From Haloparvum sedimenti (GTDB lineage Archaea; Halobacteriota; Halobacteria; Halobacteriales; Haloferacaceae): 34,807 nt of DNA. The notes below the pieces were generated by a model, which did not search any database, was not told where the DNA came from, and saw only the letters and a list, made by a program, of their open reading frames with translations. Numbering within the stretch: the first letter of the stretch is position 1; every line of letters begins with the position of its first letter. Made by a program: the position numbers and the translations under genes. The DNA is taken from positions 36,229 to 71,035 of the forward strand of contig NZ_LKIR01000068.1 of assembly GCF_001462205.1 (NCBI RefSeq), given 5' to 3'. Shown piece after piece: positions 22,503-31,517 of this stretch.

Positions 22503-25500
22503 ATGCACATCAAGGAAGTCGTTCTGGACAAGTTCAAGAGCTTCGGGCGGACGACGAGGATCCCCTTCTACGAGGACTTCACGGTCGTCACCGGTCCGAA
22601 CGGCTCGGGTAAGTCGAACATCATCGACGCGGTGCTGTTCGCGCTCGGGCTGGCACGCACCCGCGGGATCCGCGCCGAGAAGCTGACCGACCTGATCTAC
22701 AATCCCGGTCACGACGGGGACGAGGAAACCGCCGGGCCGAGCGAGGCCTCCGTCACGGTGATCCTCGACAACGAGGACCGCGCGCTCGAGCGGAGTCAGG
22801 TCGTCTCCGCGGCCGGCTCCGAGAACGTCGGCGACGTGGACGAGATCACCATCAAGCGGCGCGTCAAGCGCACCGAGGACAACTACTACTCCTACTACTA
22901 CCTCAACGAGCGCTCGGTGAACCTCTCGGACATCCAGGACCTGCTGGCCCAGGCCGGCGTCACGCCGGAGGGGTACAACGTCGTCATGCAGGGCGACGTG
23001 ACCGAGATCATCAACATGACACCCTACCAGCGTCGGGGGATCATCGACGAGATCGCGGGCGTCGCGGAGTTCGACGCGAAGAAGGAGGCCGCCTTCGAGG
23101 AGATGGAGGCGGTCGAGGAGCGGATCGGCGAGGCGGACCTCAAGATCGGCGAGAAGCGGGACCGCCTCGACAGGCTCGCGGACGAGCGCGAGACCGCGCT
23201 GGAGTACCAGGAGTACCGCGACGAGGTCGAGCAGTACCGCGGCTACCTCAAGGCGGCCGAGCTGGAGGAGAAGCGCGAGACGCTCGGCGAGATCGCCGAC
23301 GACATCGCCGAGAAGGAGGCCGAACTCGCGGAGCTCCAGGAGGAACTCGACACCCGGCAGGGGAAGGTCACCCGGCTGGAGACGGAGCTCTCACGACTCA
23401 ACGACGAGATCGAGAGCAAGGGCGAGGACGAGCAGATCGCGATCAAATCGGAGATCGAGGAGGTGAAAGGCGACATCTCCCGCATCGAAGGCGAGATCGA
23501 GAACGCGGAGGAGCGCGCGCAGGAGGCCGAGACCGAGCGCCGGAACGCGTTCGTCCAGATCGACCGCAAGCAGGAGACGATCGACGATCTCGAGGGCGAC
23601 ATCAAGGAGGTCAAAGTCGAGAAGGCCTCCGTGAAGGCGGAGATCGCGGACAAGCGGTCCGAGCTCGCGGACGTGCAGGCGGAGATCGACGGCATCGACA
23701 CGCAGTACGACGAGCTGAAGGCGGAACTCGCGGATCAGAAGGAGCGGCTGGAGGCGGTCAAGTCCGAGAAGAACGACAAGCAGCGAGAGAAAGACCGACT
23801 GCTCGACGAGGCGCGTCGCCGCTCGAACGCCGTGAGCGAGGCCCAGACCGAGCTGGAGGAGGCCCACGAGTCGATCCCGGACCTGAAGGCGCGGATCTCG
23901 GAGCTGAAGGGCGAACTCGACAAGGCGGAGCGCAACCGCGAGACGATCGAGTCGACGGTCGAGGAGCTGTTCGCCGAGAAGGCGGAGCTGCAGGAGCGGC
24001 TCGACGAGATCGACGAGACGCTGCGGGGCAAGCAGAACGAGTACGCGAAGCTGGAGGCGAACGCCGACCAGCGCGGCGACAGCTCCTGGCCCCGCGCGGT
24101 GACGACGATCAAGAACGCCGGCGTCGACGGCGTCCACGGCGCGGTCGGCGAACTCGGCGCGGTCGACCCCGAGTATGCGGAGGCGTGTGAGACCGCCGCG
24201 GGCGGTCGGCTCGCGAACGTCGTCGTGGACGACGACGGCGTCGGCGAGACGTGTATCGACCACCTCAAGAGCCGGAACGCGGGCCGGGCGACGTTCCTCC
24301 CCATCACGGAGATGGACGACCGGAGCCTGCCGCGGAAGCCCTCGATGCCCGGCGTGGTCGACTTCGCGCGCAACCTCGTCGACTACGACAGCGAGTACGA
24401 GTCGATCTTCTCGTACGTGCTCGGGTCGACGCTGGTCGTTGAGGACATGCGGACCGCCCGCGACCTGATGGGCGACTACCGCATGGTGACGCTGGAGGGC
24501 GACCTCGTGGAGAAGTCGGGCGCGATGACCGGCGGTTCCGGCGGCGGTTCGCGCTTCTCGTTCACGAAGTCGGGCGGCGGCAAGCTGGAGCGGCTCGCCG
24601 AGGAGATCTCGGAGCTGGAGGACGAGCGCCAGGCGCTCGACGCCGAGATCCGCGAGCTGGAGTCGGACATCGACGACGCCCGCGAGCGGAAGAGCGACGC
24701 GGCCGACCGCGTGCGCTCGGTCGAGTCGGACATCGAGCGCGCGGAGGCGGACCTCGCGGACCAGCAGGACCGCATCGAGGAGCTCGAGGACGAACTTGAG
24801 GAGCTCCGCGAGGAGCGCGAGGCGGTCGACGAGGAGATGGCCGCGATCGACGACGCCATCGAGGAGCTGAACGCCGAACAGACGGAACTGGAAGCCGAGA
24901 TCGACGATCTCGAGAGCGAGCTGGCGGACTCCCGGATCCCGGAGCTGTCCGATCGGGCCGACGAGATCCGCGAGGAGATCGGCGACCTCGAGGACAGACA
25001 GAGCAAGCTCGACGGCCGGCTCAACGAGCTCCAGTTGGAGAAGGAGTACGCTGAGGACGCGGTCGACGACCTCCACGAGACGGTCGAGAAGGCGCAAAAC
25101 CGGAAGGCGGACGCCGAGGAGACCATCGCCGACTGCGAGGACCGCATCGCCGAGAAGCAGGAGCTGCTGGAGGAGAAACGCGAGGCGATCGCGGACTTAG
25201 AGGAGGAGCTCGCGGAGCTGAAAGAGGAGCGCGAGGCGCTCCGCGAGGACCTGGCGGACGCGAAGGAGTCCCGCGACGAGCAGAAGGAGGAAGTCAACGC
25301 GGTCGAGTCGACGCTCGCGGACCTGCAGGACAGACAGGACCGGCTGGAGTGGGAGGTCGACGAGTTGGCCTCGCAGGTCGGCGAGTACGACCCCGAGGAG
25401 ATCCCGGACCACGACGAGGTCGAGAGCCGGATCGCCACGCTGGAGGGGAAGATGGAGGCGCTCGAACCCGTCAACATGCTTGCCATCGACGAGTACGACG

Positions 25501-26093
25501 AGGTGGAGGCGGAGCTGGACGACCTCCAGGAGCGCCGCGACACCCTCGTCTCCGAGCGCGACGCCATCGAGGAGCGCATCGAGAGCTACGAGGCCCAGAA
25601 GAAGGAGACGTTCATGGACGCGTTCGACTCGATCAACGAGCAGTTCCGGGAGATCTTCTCGCGGCTCTCGGCGGGGACGGGCGAGCTCGTCCTGGAGAAC
25701 CCCGAGGACCCCTTCGAGGAGGGGCTGACGATGAAGGCGCAGCCGGCGGACAAGCCGGTCCAGCGGCTCGACGCGATGAGCGGCGGCGAGAAGTCGCTCA
25801 CCGCGCTCTCGTTCATCTTCGCCATCCAGCGGCACAACCCGGCGCCGTTCTACGCGCTCGACGAGATCGACGCGTTCCTCGACGCGGTCAACGCCGAGCG
25901 CGTCGGCGAGATGATCGAGGAGCTCTCCGACGACGCGCAGTTCGTCGTCGTCGGGCACCGCTCCGCGCTGCTGGAGCGGGCCGACCGCGCGATCGGCGTG
26001 ACGATGCAGGGCGACAACGTCTCCGCCGTCACCGGGATGCAGTTCGGCGGCGACGGCGACGACGAGGGCGAGGAGGTTCCGGCCGATGACTGA
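22503..26093 (+). CDS. smc: Chromosome segregation protein SMC
   Basis: This 1196-residue SMC ATPase has the full architecture. There is an N-terminal head with Walker A GPNGSGKS (31-38), a long coiled coil, a hinge from about 525 to 680 (containing AVGELGAVDPEYAEA and the glycine-rich GAMTGGSGGGS), and a second coiled coil. The C-terminal head has the ABC signature LDAMSGGEKSL (about 1088) and Walker B FYALDEIDAFLD (about 1115). It dimerises at the hinge and, with the kleisin ScpA, compacts and organises DNA. The scpA start overlaps its stop by 8 bases, so subunit ratios may be set by coupled translation. Confidence 0.97.
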   Translation: MHIKEVVLDKFKSFGRTTRIPFYEDFTVVTGPNGSGKSNIIDAVLFALGLARTRGIRAEKLTDLIYNPGHDGDEETAGPSEASVTVILDNEDRALERSQVVSAAGSENVGDVDEITIKRRVKRTEDNYYSYYYLNERSVNLSDIQDLLAQAGVTPEGYNVVMQGDVTEIINMTPYQRRGIIDEIAGVAEFDAKKEAAFEEMEAVEERIGEADLKIGEKRDRLDRLADERETALEYQEYRDEVEQYRGYLKAAELEEKRETLGEIADDIAEKEAELAELQEELDTRQGKVTRLETELSRLNDEIESKGEDEQIAIKSEIEEVKGDISRIEGEIENAEERAQEAETERRNAFVQIDRKQETIDDLEGDIKEVKVEKASVKAEIADKRSELADVQAEIDGIDTQYDELKAELADQKERLEAVKSEKNDKQREKDRLLDEARRRSNAVSEAQTELEEAHESIPDLKARISELKGELDKAERNRETIESTVEELFAEKAELQERLDEIDETLRGKQNEYAKLEANADQRGDSSWPRAVTTIKNAGVDGVHGAVGELGAVDPEYAEACETAAGGRLANVVVDDDGVGETCIDHLKSRNAGRATFLPITEMDDRSLPRKPSMPGVVDFARNLVDYDSEYESIFSYVLGSTLVVEDMRTARDLMGDYRMVTLEGDLVEKSGAMTGGSGGGSRFSFTKSGGGKLERLAEEISELEDERQALDAEIRELESDIDDARERKSDAADRVRSVESDIERAEADLADQQDRIEELEDELEELREEREAVDEEMAAIDDAIEELNAEQTELEAEIDDLESELADSRIPELSDRADEIREEIGDLEDRQSKLDGRLNELQLEKEYAEDAVDDLHETVEKAQNRKADAEETIADCEDRIAEKQELLEEKREAIADLEEELAELKEEREALREDLADAKESRDEQKEEVNAVESTLADLQDRQDRLEWEVDELASQVGEYDPEEIPDHDEVESRIATLEGKMEALEPVNMLAIDEYDEVEAELDDLQERRDTLVSERDAIEERIESYEAQKKETFMDAFDSINEQFREIFSRLSAGTGELVLENPEDPFEEGLTMKAQPADKPVQRLDAMSGGEKSLTALSFIFAIQRHNPAPFYALDEIDAFLDAVNAERVGEMIEELSDDAQFVVVGHRSALLERADRAIGVTMQGDNVSAVTGMQFGGDGDDEGEEVPADD

Positions 26094-27105
26094 CGGCTAC
26101 GTCCCGGACGTGAGCCTCTCCGAGCGCGACGACGAGGACGACGGCGGCGCGGCCGACGACGCGGCCGGCCCCGCCTTCGGCGCCCCCGCCGAGAACGGCG
26201 CTTCGGCGACCGGCGCCGCGGAGAACGGCACCGCGGACGACGAGTCGGTCGAGGCGGGGGGAGGGCCCGAATCCGGCGCAGTTCCGGACATCGAGCACCC
26301 CGACGCCGCGGACGACGACGAGGTCGAGCCGGTCGAGCTGCTCGTCCAGCTCGCGGAGGAGGGGGAGATCGAGCCGTGGGACATCGACATCGTGCAGGTG
26401 ACCGACGCGTTCCTCGAGAAGCTGGACGCGACCGACCTCCGGACCTCCGGCCGGGCGCTGTTCTACGCCAGCGTCCTCCTGCGGATGAAGGGCGACGAGA
26501 TGATGGCCGAGGACGACGCGGACGACGAGCCCGACAAGGAGCCGTGGGAGACCGCCATGGAGGGCGGCGAGCCGGCGCCCGACGCCGACTTCGACCCCGT
26601 CTCGGAGCTGGAGGCGGAGATGGACCGCCGGCTGGAGCGCAAGAGCACCCGCGGCTCCCCGGAGACGCTGGACGAGCTCGTCCGCGAGCTGCGCGACGCA
26701 GAGCGCGGGACGTGGTGGAAGGACTCCCGCGAGTACGACACCTCGGCGTCGCCGCAGGGGTACGACCGCGGCACCCAGACCGTCGACTACCGCGCCGGGG
26801 ACGAGTTCCGCGGGGAGCACGAGCCGACCCAGGAGGAGGTCACCGGCGGCACCCACGACGAGGACATCGAGGAGGTCATCGAGGACGTGCGCGCCGCGCT
26901 GGACGAGCAGTACGGCAAGGGCCGCGAGGAGGTCCTGTTCGCGGAGGTCGCCGACGCCGGCGGCCGCTCGTTCATGACGTTCCTCGCGCTGCTGTTCCTG
27001 GCCCACCGCGGCGGGGTCGAACTCCGACAGGACGAGTTCTTCGGCGACCTCTGGATCCGCGACCCCGCGGCCGCGACCGGCGAGGCGGAAGCGGTCGCGG
27101 ACTGA
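26086..27105 (+). CDS. scpA: Segregation and condensation protein ScpA (kleisin)
   Basis: This 339-residue kleisin links the SMC heads. After about 75 disordered acidic residues comes the N-terminal SMC-neck binding helix bundle (VEPVELLVQLAEEGEIEPWD through ALFYASVLLRMKGDEMM, about 79-138). A long linker follows. The C-terminal winged helix, about 260-335, includes FMTFLALLFLAHRGGVELRQ and DLWI. The acidic N-terminal extension is longer than in bacterial ScpA and is a halophile feature. It overlaps smc by 8 bases. No ScpB gene is recognisable in the window. Confidence 0.93.
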   Translation: MTDGYVPDVSLSERDDEDDGGAADDAAGPAFGAPAENGASATGAAENGTADDESVEAGGGPESGAVPDIEHPDAADDDEVEPVELLVQLAEEGEIEPWDIDIVQVTDAFLEKLDATDLRTSGRALFYASVLLRMKGDEMMAEDDADDEPDKEPWETAMEGGEPAPDADFDPVSELEAEMDRRLERKSTRGSPETLDELVRELRDAERGTWWKDSREYDTSASPQGYDRGTQTVDYRAGDEFRGEHEPTQEEVTGGTHDEDIEEVIEDVRAALDEQYGKGREEVLFAEVADAGGRSFMTFLALLFLAHRGGVELRQDEFFGDLWIRDPAAATGEAEAVAD

Positions 27106-27179
27106 GCGACGACCCTCCGGACCCGTCTCACCGCGACCGAGTAGGAACGTTGAGGGGGATACGAGGAGAGCGAGAAGCC

Positions 27180-27464
27180 GTGAGTCCCACCGTCCAGGAA
27201 CTTCGAAACGCGATCCGAGCGGCGACGGGCCGCTTCGAACGGGAAGTTGAGGCGTCGTTCACGAAGGAGGAGCTGCGAGCGATCTGTGAGACGCTCAGAA
27301 TCGGCGTCGACGGGGCGGGACAGTCGTCGACGTCGCGAATGCGCCGACTCGTGCGGGCGCACGTCGGCATCGCGGAGTCGCCGGAGGCGGCCGACGACTC
27401 CACGTTCCGGAAGGCCGATCTCCGAGCGATCGCTGACGGGGTCGGAGCGGAGGTCGAATCGTAA
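27180..27464 (+). CDS. Small protein with two HeH/SAP-like repeats
   Basis: The 94-residue protein contains two copies of a short helix-extension-helix-like unit, FTKEELRAICETLRIGV (27-43) and FRKADLRAIADGVGAEV (76-92), around a basic middle (SRMRRLVRAHV). Such units occur in DNA- or RNA-binding SAP/HeH/Rho-N domains, so nucleic acid binding is likely but unproven. I do not recognise a named family. The GTG at 27180 is the best start; upstream in-frame sequence is shadow of scpA. It lies 74 bases after scpA in the same direction, so it may be read with the smc operon. Confidence 0.7.
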   Translation: MSPTVQELRNAIRAATGRFEREVEASFTKEELRAICETLRIGVDGAGQSSTSRMRRLVRAHVGIAESPEAADDSTFRKADLRAIADGVGAEVES

Positions 27465-27512
27465 CCGGCGGTCACCCGAGCACGTCGGATCGCGTTCTCC
27501 CGACCGTCACCG

Positions 27513-27519
27513 CTTAGTC
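27513..27519 (+). promoter_or_regulatory. TATA-like box of threonine synthase
   Basis: CTTAGTC is centred 26 bases before the ATG at 27542. Confidence 0.35.
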
Positions 27520-27541
27520 GTCTCCGACACCTGCTCCCGAC

Positions 27542-28747
27542 ATGTCCGTTCTCTCCTGTTACGCCTGCGGTCGGACCGTCGAGGCTCCGGCCGCGCCCCG
27601 GTGTGAGTGCGGCGAGCCGCGGTGGTTCGAGACCGACCCCGACGCGCTCGCGGCCCTCTCGTGGCCCGACTCGCTGGACGCCCGCGCGTGGGCCTTCGCG
27701 GACCTCCTGCCGGTCGACCCGCCCGCGGCGGGCGTGGGGGCGGCCGCCGGCGGAACGCCGCTCGTGCGCACGCCGACGCTGGACGAGTACGCGGGCGTTC
27801 GCACGTTCGTGAAGGACGAGGGGCTGAACCCGACCGGCTCGTTCAAGGACCGCGGCACGGCGGTGGGGATCGAGCTCGCGCTCGCGGAGGGCGCCGACGC
27901 GGTGGGCACCGTCTCGCACGGCAACATGGCGATGTCGACCGCGGCGGGGGCCGCGGCCGCGGGCCTCGACTGCGTGGTCTGCGTTCCGGCCGACATCTCC
28001 GCGGAGCGTCTGCGGAACATCGCCCGGTACGAGCCCCGGATCGTCCGCGTCGAGGGGGACTACGGCCGGCTCTACTACGACGCGCTCGAGGTCGGTCCCG
28101 AGCGCGGCGTCCGGTTCGTCAACTCCGACACGCCCGGCCGCGTCGCCGGACAGAAGACGACAGCGCTGGAGGCGCTCGCGCAACACCGCGCGCGGACCGG
28201 CGCGGTCCCGGACGCGATCGTCCTGCCGACCTCCTCGGGCGGGCACGCCAGCGGCGCGTACAAGGCCCTGCTGGAACTTCGCGCCGCCGGCCTGCTCGAC
28301 GAGGCGACGACGCCCCGGCTCTATCTGGTGCAGGCGGCCGCCTGCGCCCCGGTCGCGGCGGCGTACCGCGACGGCCGCGAGGACGTGACGCGCGTCGAAC
28401 GCGGTGAGACGGTCGCGTACTCCATCGCCAACCCGGACCCCCCGAGCGGGACGCGCGCGCTGCACGGCGCGCGGGAGACGGGTGGCGGCGCCGTCGCGGT
28501 CGAGGACGAGGAGATCCTGGACGCACAGCGCCGCCTCGCCGCCGAGGCGGGCCTCACGGTCGAGGCGTCCTCCGCGACGGCGCTGGCCGGCGCACGCCGG
28601 CTCGCCGCGGACGGGGAGCTCGACCGGGAGAACTCCGTCGTCTGCGTGGCTACGGGATCGGGGTTCAAGGAGTCCGTCGGCGCGGTCGCCGGCGGCGAGG
28701 TCGACGCCGAGACGGTGGCGCTCGACGAGTTGGGCGACCGGTTATAG
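27542..28747 (+). CDS. thrC: Threonine synthase (PLP-dependent, zinc-ribbon form)
   Basis: The 401-residue fold-type II PLP enzyme has an N-terminal cysteine motif (C6, C9, C21, C23 in SCYACGR and RCECGEP), as in archaeal threonine synthases. It has the PLP lysine K102 in NPTGSFKDRGTAVG, VSHGNMAMSTAAGAAA, and the phosphate-binding SSGGHASG. The C-terminal VCVATGSGFK completes the site. It would convert O-phosphohomoserine to threonine. Haloarchaea carry several paralogues, and some act on other substrates, so the exact reaction is less certain than the family. It is monocistronic and converges on the DUF192 gene. Confidence 0.88.
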   Translation: MSVLSCYACGRTVEAPAAPRCECGEPRWFETDPDALAALSWPDSLDARAWAFADLLPVDPPAAGVGAAAGGTPLVRTPTLDEYAGVRTFVKDEGLNPTGSFKDRGTAVGIELALAEGADAVGTVSHGNMAMSTAAGAAAAGLDCVVCVPADISAERLRNIARYEPRIVRVEGDYGRLYYDALEVGPERGVRFVNSDTPGRVAGQKTTALEALAQHRARTGAVPDAIVLPTSSGGHASGAYKALLELRAAGLLDEATTPRLYLVQAAACAPVAAAYRDGREDVTRVERGETVAYSIANPDPPSGTRALHGARETGGGAVAVEDEEILDAQRRLAAEAGLTVEASSATALAGARRLAADGELDRENSVVCVATGSGFKESVGAVAGGEVDAETVALDELGDRL

Positions 28748-28775
28748 GTGAGGGCGGGTCGTGCGGGGAGCCGCG

Positions 28776-29135
28776 CTACTCCACCAGTTCCACGATGTCG
28801 CCCGGTTCCACGTTCTCGGCCGCACCCGCCGGGAGTTCCACGACGAGGTCCGCGCTCGCGCGGCCGAACCCCACGAACGGCCTGAGCCGCTTCTTGTGAA
28901 CCACCTCGGGGCCGCGGATCCACAGCGCGTCGATGGCGAAGGGGACGAACAGCATGTGCAGCGTCCGCGGCCGCGGCTCGTCGAACCGGAACGCGAGGCC
29001 GTAGCCGTCCGGGACCGACCGCCGGAACATCAGGCCGCGGGCCTGTTGGAGCGTCGTGTCCGCCGTCTCCACGTCGCTCGCGAGCGTGTCGGCCTGCCGG
29101 TCCTCCAGCGGGCCGTAGCGGTGGACGAGTCGCAC
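28776..29135 (-). CDS. DUF192 family protein
   Basis: The 119-residue protein matches the DUF192 family. It has the core ARGLMFRRSVPDGYGLAF, a LHMLFVPFAIDALWI stretch (hydrophobic strand with the family's N/H-x-x-x-x-PIDxxF-like pattern), the late GRASADLVVELPAGAA and the final VEPGDIVEL. Many family members have a signal peptide; this one does not and appears cytoplasmic. The function of the family is unknown. The start is GTG at 29135, with a TATA-like box at 29159-29166. Confidence 0.88.
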   Translation of the reverse strand: MRLVHRYGPLEDRQADTLASDVETADTTLQQARGLMFRRSVPDGYGLAFRFDEPRPRTLHMLFVPFAIDALWIRGPEVVHKKRLRPFVGFGRASADLVVELPAGAAENVEPGDIVELVE

Positions 29136-29158
29136 GAGCGCACGTCGCTCGCCGGCGA

Positions 29159-29166
29159 CTTAAACG
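29159..29166 (-). promoter_or_regulatory. TATA-like box of the DUF192 gene
   Basis: Minus-strand CGTTTAAG is centred 27 bases upstream of the GTG at 29135. Confidence 0.5.
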
Positions 29167-29265
29167 CTCGCGGCCGAGTCTGGGGTGGCGGTCCGGCGGT
29201 TCCGGCACCCTCGCGTGACCGACCGCTACCCCAACCGCTTTGCCGCCGACGGTGGACCCCCGAGT

Positions 29266-30015
29266 ATGCCCGAGACCGAGACGGATTCGGACCTGTACGC
29301 GATGACGTGGGAGGAGGCGGCCGAGGCGGTCGCCACGAGCGACCTCGCGGTGCTTCCCACGGGCAGCATCGAGCAGCACTCCACGCACCTGCCGACCTCG
29401 ACGGACACGCTGCGAGCCGACTACCTCTCCGCGGAACTGGTCGAGGCGGCGCCCGACCACGGCCTCGAGCTGCTCCGCCTGCCCACGCTCCCGTTCGGCT
29501 ACTCCGAGCACCACATGCGGTTCCCGGGGACGATCACCCTCTCGCGCGAGACGTACGTCGACGCCGTCGTGGAGATCGGCGAGTCGATGGCGGCCCACGG
29601 CGTCGACCGCCTGCTGTTCCTGAACACCCACGGCGGCAACAAGGAGCCGCTGGCGATGGCCGCCGACCGGCTCGGCCGCGAGACGGCGCTGACCGTCCAC
29701 TTCGTCCACTGGACGGACTTCGCTCGCGAGGACCTCGAGGAGGCCTTCGGCGAGGGGTGGGGCCACGCCGGCGACCACGAGACGAGCTTCGTGGAGCTGT
29801 ACCGGCCCGACCTCGTCCGCGAGTCGAAGAAGGAGCCGCAGAAGGCCCGCGAGCTGCCCGAGACGCGCTCGTACGAGTACTTCGACGAGGTGACGGAGCT
29901 CGGCGGGCTCGGCGATCCGACCAACTCGGACACGGACGTGATGGAGCGCGTCGTGGGCGACACGACCGCGAAGATCCTCGAGGCGGTCGCCGAGGACATC
30001 GAGGCCGGTTGGTAG
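29266..30015 (+). CDS. Creatininase family metal-dependent amidohydrolase
   Basis: This 249-residue protein has the family's metal-site blocks: LPTGSIEQHSTHLPTSTD (30-47) with Glu, His and Asp ligands, the FPGTITLS stretch, NTHGGN (120-125), and GDHETSF with the later Glu. Known members include creatininase, the mycofactocin peptidase MftE and ArfB, the archaeal deformylase of riboflavin and F420 synthesis. In an archaeon ArfB is a good candidate, but the substrate cannot be read from sequence. The protein is cytoplasmic, probably zinc- or iron-dependent and oligomeric. The gene has only a weak TATA-like box (CGCTTTGC near 29236). Confidence 0.88.
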   Translation: MPETETDSDLYAMTWEEAAEAVATSDLAVLPTGSIEQHSTHLPTSTDTLRADYLSAELVEAAPDHGLELLRLPTLPFGYSEHHMRFPGTITLSRETYVDAVVEIGESMAAHGVDRLLFLNTHGGNKEPLAMAADRLGRETALTVHFVHWTDFAREDLEEAFGEGWGHAGDHETSFVELYRPDLVRESKKEPQKARELPETRSYEYFDEVTELGGLGDPTNSDTDVMERVVGDTTAKILEAVAEDIEAGW

Positions 30016-30032
30016 CCTGACGCCGGTGAGGG

Positions 30033-30069
30033 TTTATAAATAACTACCGACGCCCCACCGTTCAAATAC
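30033..30069 (+). promoter_or_regulatory. Two TATA-like boxes before the zinc protein gene
   Basis: TTTATAAATA (30033-30042) is the strongest match to a TATA box but would start transcription about 25 bases before the ATG at 30090. TTCAAATAC (30061-30069) is weaker and sits at the leaderless distance. Confidence 0.5.
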
Positions 30070-30089
30070 GGGGCCGCACAACGGCGGTC

Positions 30090-30668
30090 ATGGAGCGGAC
30101 ACCGGACGGGACGCCGGTCGGCGTCGACGACCCCTACGCGGTCGCGGGCGTCTGCGACCACCTCACGGACGACGGGCGCTGTCGGTTCGCGCTCGACCGC
30201 GCCGGCGACGACCCGGAGTTCGCGGCCGCGCGCCGCCGCGACGGCTACGCCTGCCACGTCGGCGAGGACGGGAGCTGGCGCGCCTGCCCCCACTATCGGT
30301 CGACGACCGCGAGCCGTGAGTGCGCCCGCTGCGGGCTTCCCGAGGTCCGCATGGCGCACGACGACGCCCGGCCCATGCTGGAGGAACACCACCTGATGTA
30401 CGGCGACGCGGCGCGGGAGTCCGAGGCCGGCGGGGCCGTCGATCCGGACGACTCCAGCGAGCTCGACGACCTCGACGACGCCGGGCCACACGAGATAACG
30501 GTCGCGCTCTGTCGGTGGTGTCACGCGAAGGTCCACAAGTCGTTCGCGCGGATCGACGACGAGGCCAGTCCGGACCCCGAGGCGCTCGCCGAGCGGGAGT
30601 CCCGGCGGAGCAGGGAGCAGGACGAGTTCGGCTTCTCCGCGGCCAGTGAGCGCTATGGCGAGGAGTGA
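30090..30668 (+). CDS. Conserved haloarchaeal HNH-like zinc protein
   Basis: The 192-residue protein has two cysteine-rich parts. The N-terminal part carries C22, C31, C55 and C66 (VCDHL, GRCRF, YACHV, RACPHY). The C-terminal part reads C78-x2-C81, EHHLMY with E99-H100-H101, and ALCRWCHAKVHKS with C141-x2-C144-H145 and H149. That is the order of an HNH/treble-clef nuclease with structural zinc. I recognise the family as haloarchaeal (probably DUF7097), without known activity. An acidic insertion separates the two halves of the site. It could be a real nuclease or a retired fold used for binding. Confidence 0.8.
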   Translation: MERTPDGTPVGVDDPYAVAGVCDHLTDDGRCRFALDRAGDDPEFAAARRRDGYACHVGEDGSWRACPHYRSTTASRECARCGLPEVRMAHDDARPMLEEHHLMYGDAARESEAGGAVDPDDSSELDDLDDAGPHEITVALCRWCHAKVHKSFARIDDEASPDPEALAERESRRSREQDEFGFSAASERYGEE

Positions 30669-30732
30669 GAAATGGCGTCGACAGGCGGCGCGTTCGGGAA
30701 AGCAGCCTGCAACCGGCGGATCCATCGCTTCC

Positions 30733-30739
30733 TTTTTAA
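30733..30739 (+). promoter_or_regulatory. TATA box of the GGGP synthase gene
   Basis: TTTTTAA is centred 28 bases before the ATG at 30764. Confidence 0.6.
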
Positions 30740-30763
30740 CCGCCGGGGGGCGTTTCCTCCCCA

Positions 30764-31468
30764 ATGAGTAATCCGTGGGAAGACTGGGACCACATCCTGA
30801 AGGTCGACCCCGACAAGGACCTCGTCGGCGACGAGACGTTCGAGGACGTCTGCGAGACCGGGACGGACGCGCTGGAGATCGGCGGCACGCTCGACATGAC
30901 CGCCGACAAGATGCAGCGCGTCATCGACGCCTGCGCGAAGTACGACGTGCCGATCTATCAGGAGCCGTCGAACCCCGCGGTCGTCGTGGACGACCCGGCG
31001 CTGGAGGGGTACCTGATCCCGACCGTCTTCAACTCCGAGTCGCCCTTCTGGATCGTCGGCGCGCACAAGGAGTGGGTCCGCATCGAGAACGGCCTCGACT
31101 GGGACCGCACCCACACCGAGGCGTACATCGTGATGAACCCCGACGCGTCGGTCGCGGAGTACACCGAGGCGGACTGCGACCAGTCCGCGGAGGACGTGGC
31201 CTCCTTTGCCCGCGTCGCCGAGAAGATGTTCGGCCAGGAGATCGTCTACGTGGAGTACTCGGGCACCTACGGCGACCCCGAGAAGGTCGCGGCCGCCGAC
31301 GAGGCGCTCGACGATGCGACCCTGTTCTACGGCGGCGGCGTCCACGACTACGAGACCGCTCACGAGATGGGAAGTCACGCGGACGTGATCGTCGTCGGCG
31401 ACCTGCTCCACGAGGAGGGCGTCGACGCCGTCCGCGAAACCGTCCGCGGCGCGAAGGACGCGCAGTAG
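30764..31468 (+). CDS. Phosphoglycerol geranylgeranyltransferase (GGGP synthase)
   Basis: This 234-residue TIM-barrel enzyme makes the first ether bond of archaeal membrane lipids, joining geranylgeranyl diphosphate to sn-glycerol-1-phosphate. Visible blocks are [12 protein letters not shown] at the N-terminus, [66 protein letters not shown] and the phosphate-binding [11 protein letters not shown] with [13 protein letters not shown]. The length fits the group I haloarchaeal form. It has a strong leaderless promoter and a T-run just after the stop. Confidence 0.95.
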   Translation: MSNPWEDWDHILKVDPDKDLVGDETFEDVCETGTDALEIGGTLDMTADKMQRVIDACAKYDVPIYQEPSNPAVVVDDPALEGYLIPTVFNSESPFWIVGAHKEWVRIENGLDWDRTHTEAYIVMNPDASVAEYTEADCDQSAEDVASFARVAEKMFGQEIVYVEYSGTYGDPEKVAAADEALDDATLFYGGGVHDYETAHEMGSHADVIVVGDLLHEEGVDAVRETVRGAKDAQ

Positions 31469-31471
31469 GGC

Positions 31472-31477
31472 GTTTTT
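31472..31477 (+). terminator. T-run after GGGP synthase
   Basis: GTTTTT lies 4 bases past the stop at 31468, in a 49-base convergent gap. Confidence 0.45.
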
Positions 31478-31517
31478 CTGCCGTCGGGTCGCCCAGCGGT
31501 CCGAGGTGCGGGGCCGA

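Noticed and set aside
23391-25097. A 568-codon open frame antisense to smc
   Set aside because: It mirrors the coiled-coil codons of smc and gives leucine/arginine-rich low-complexity protein.
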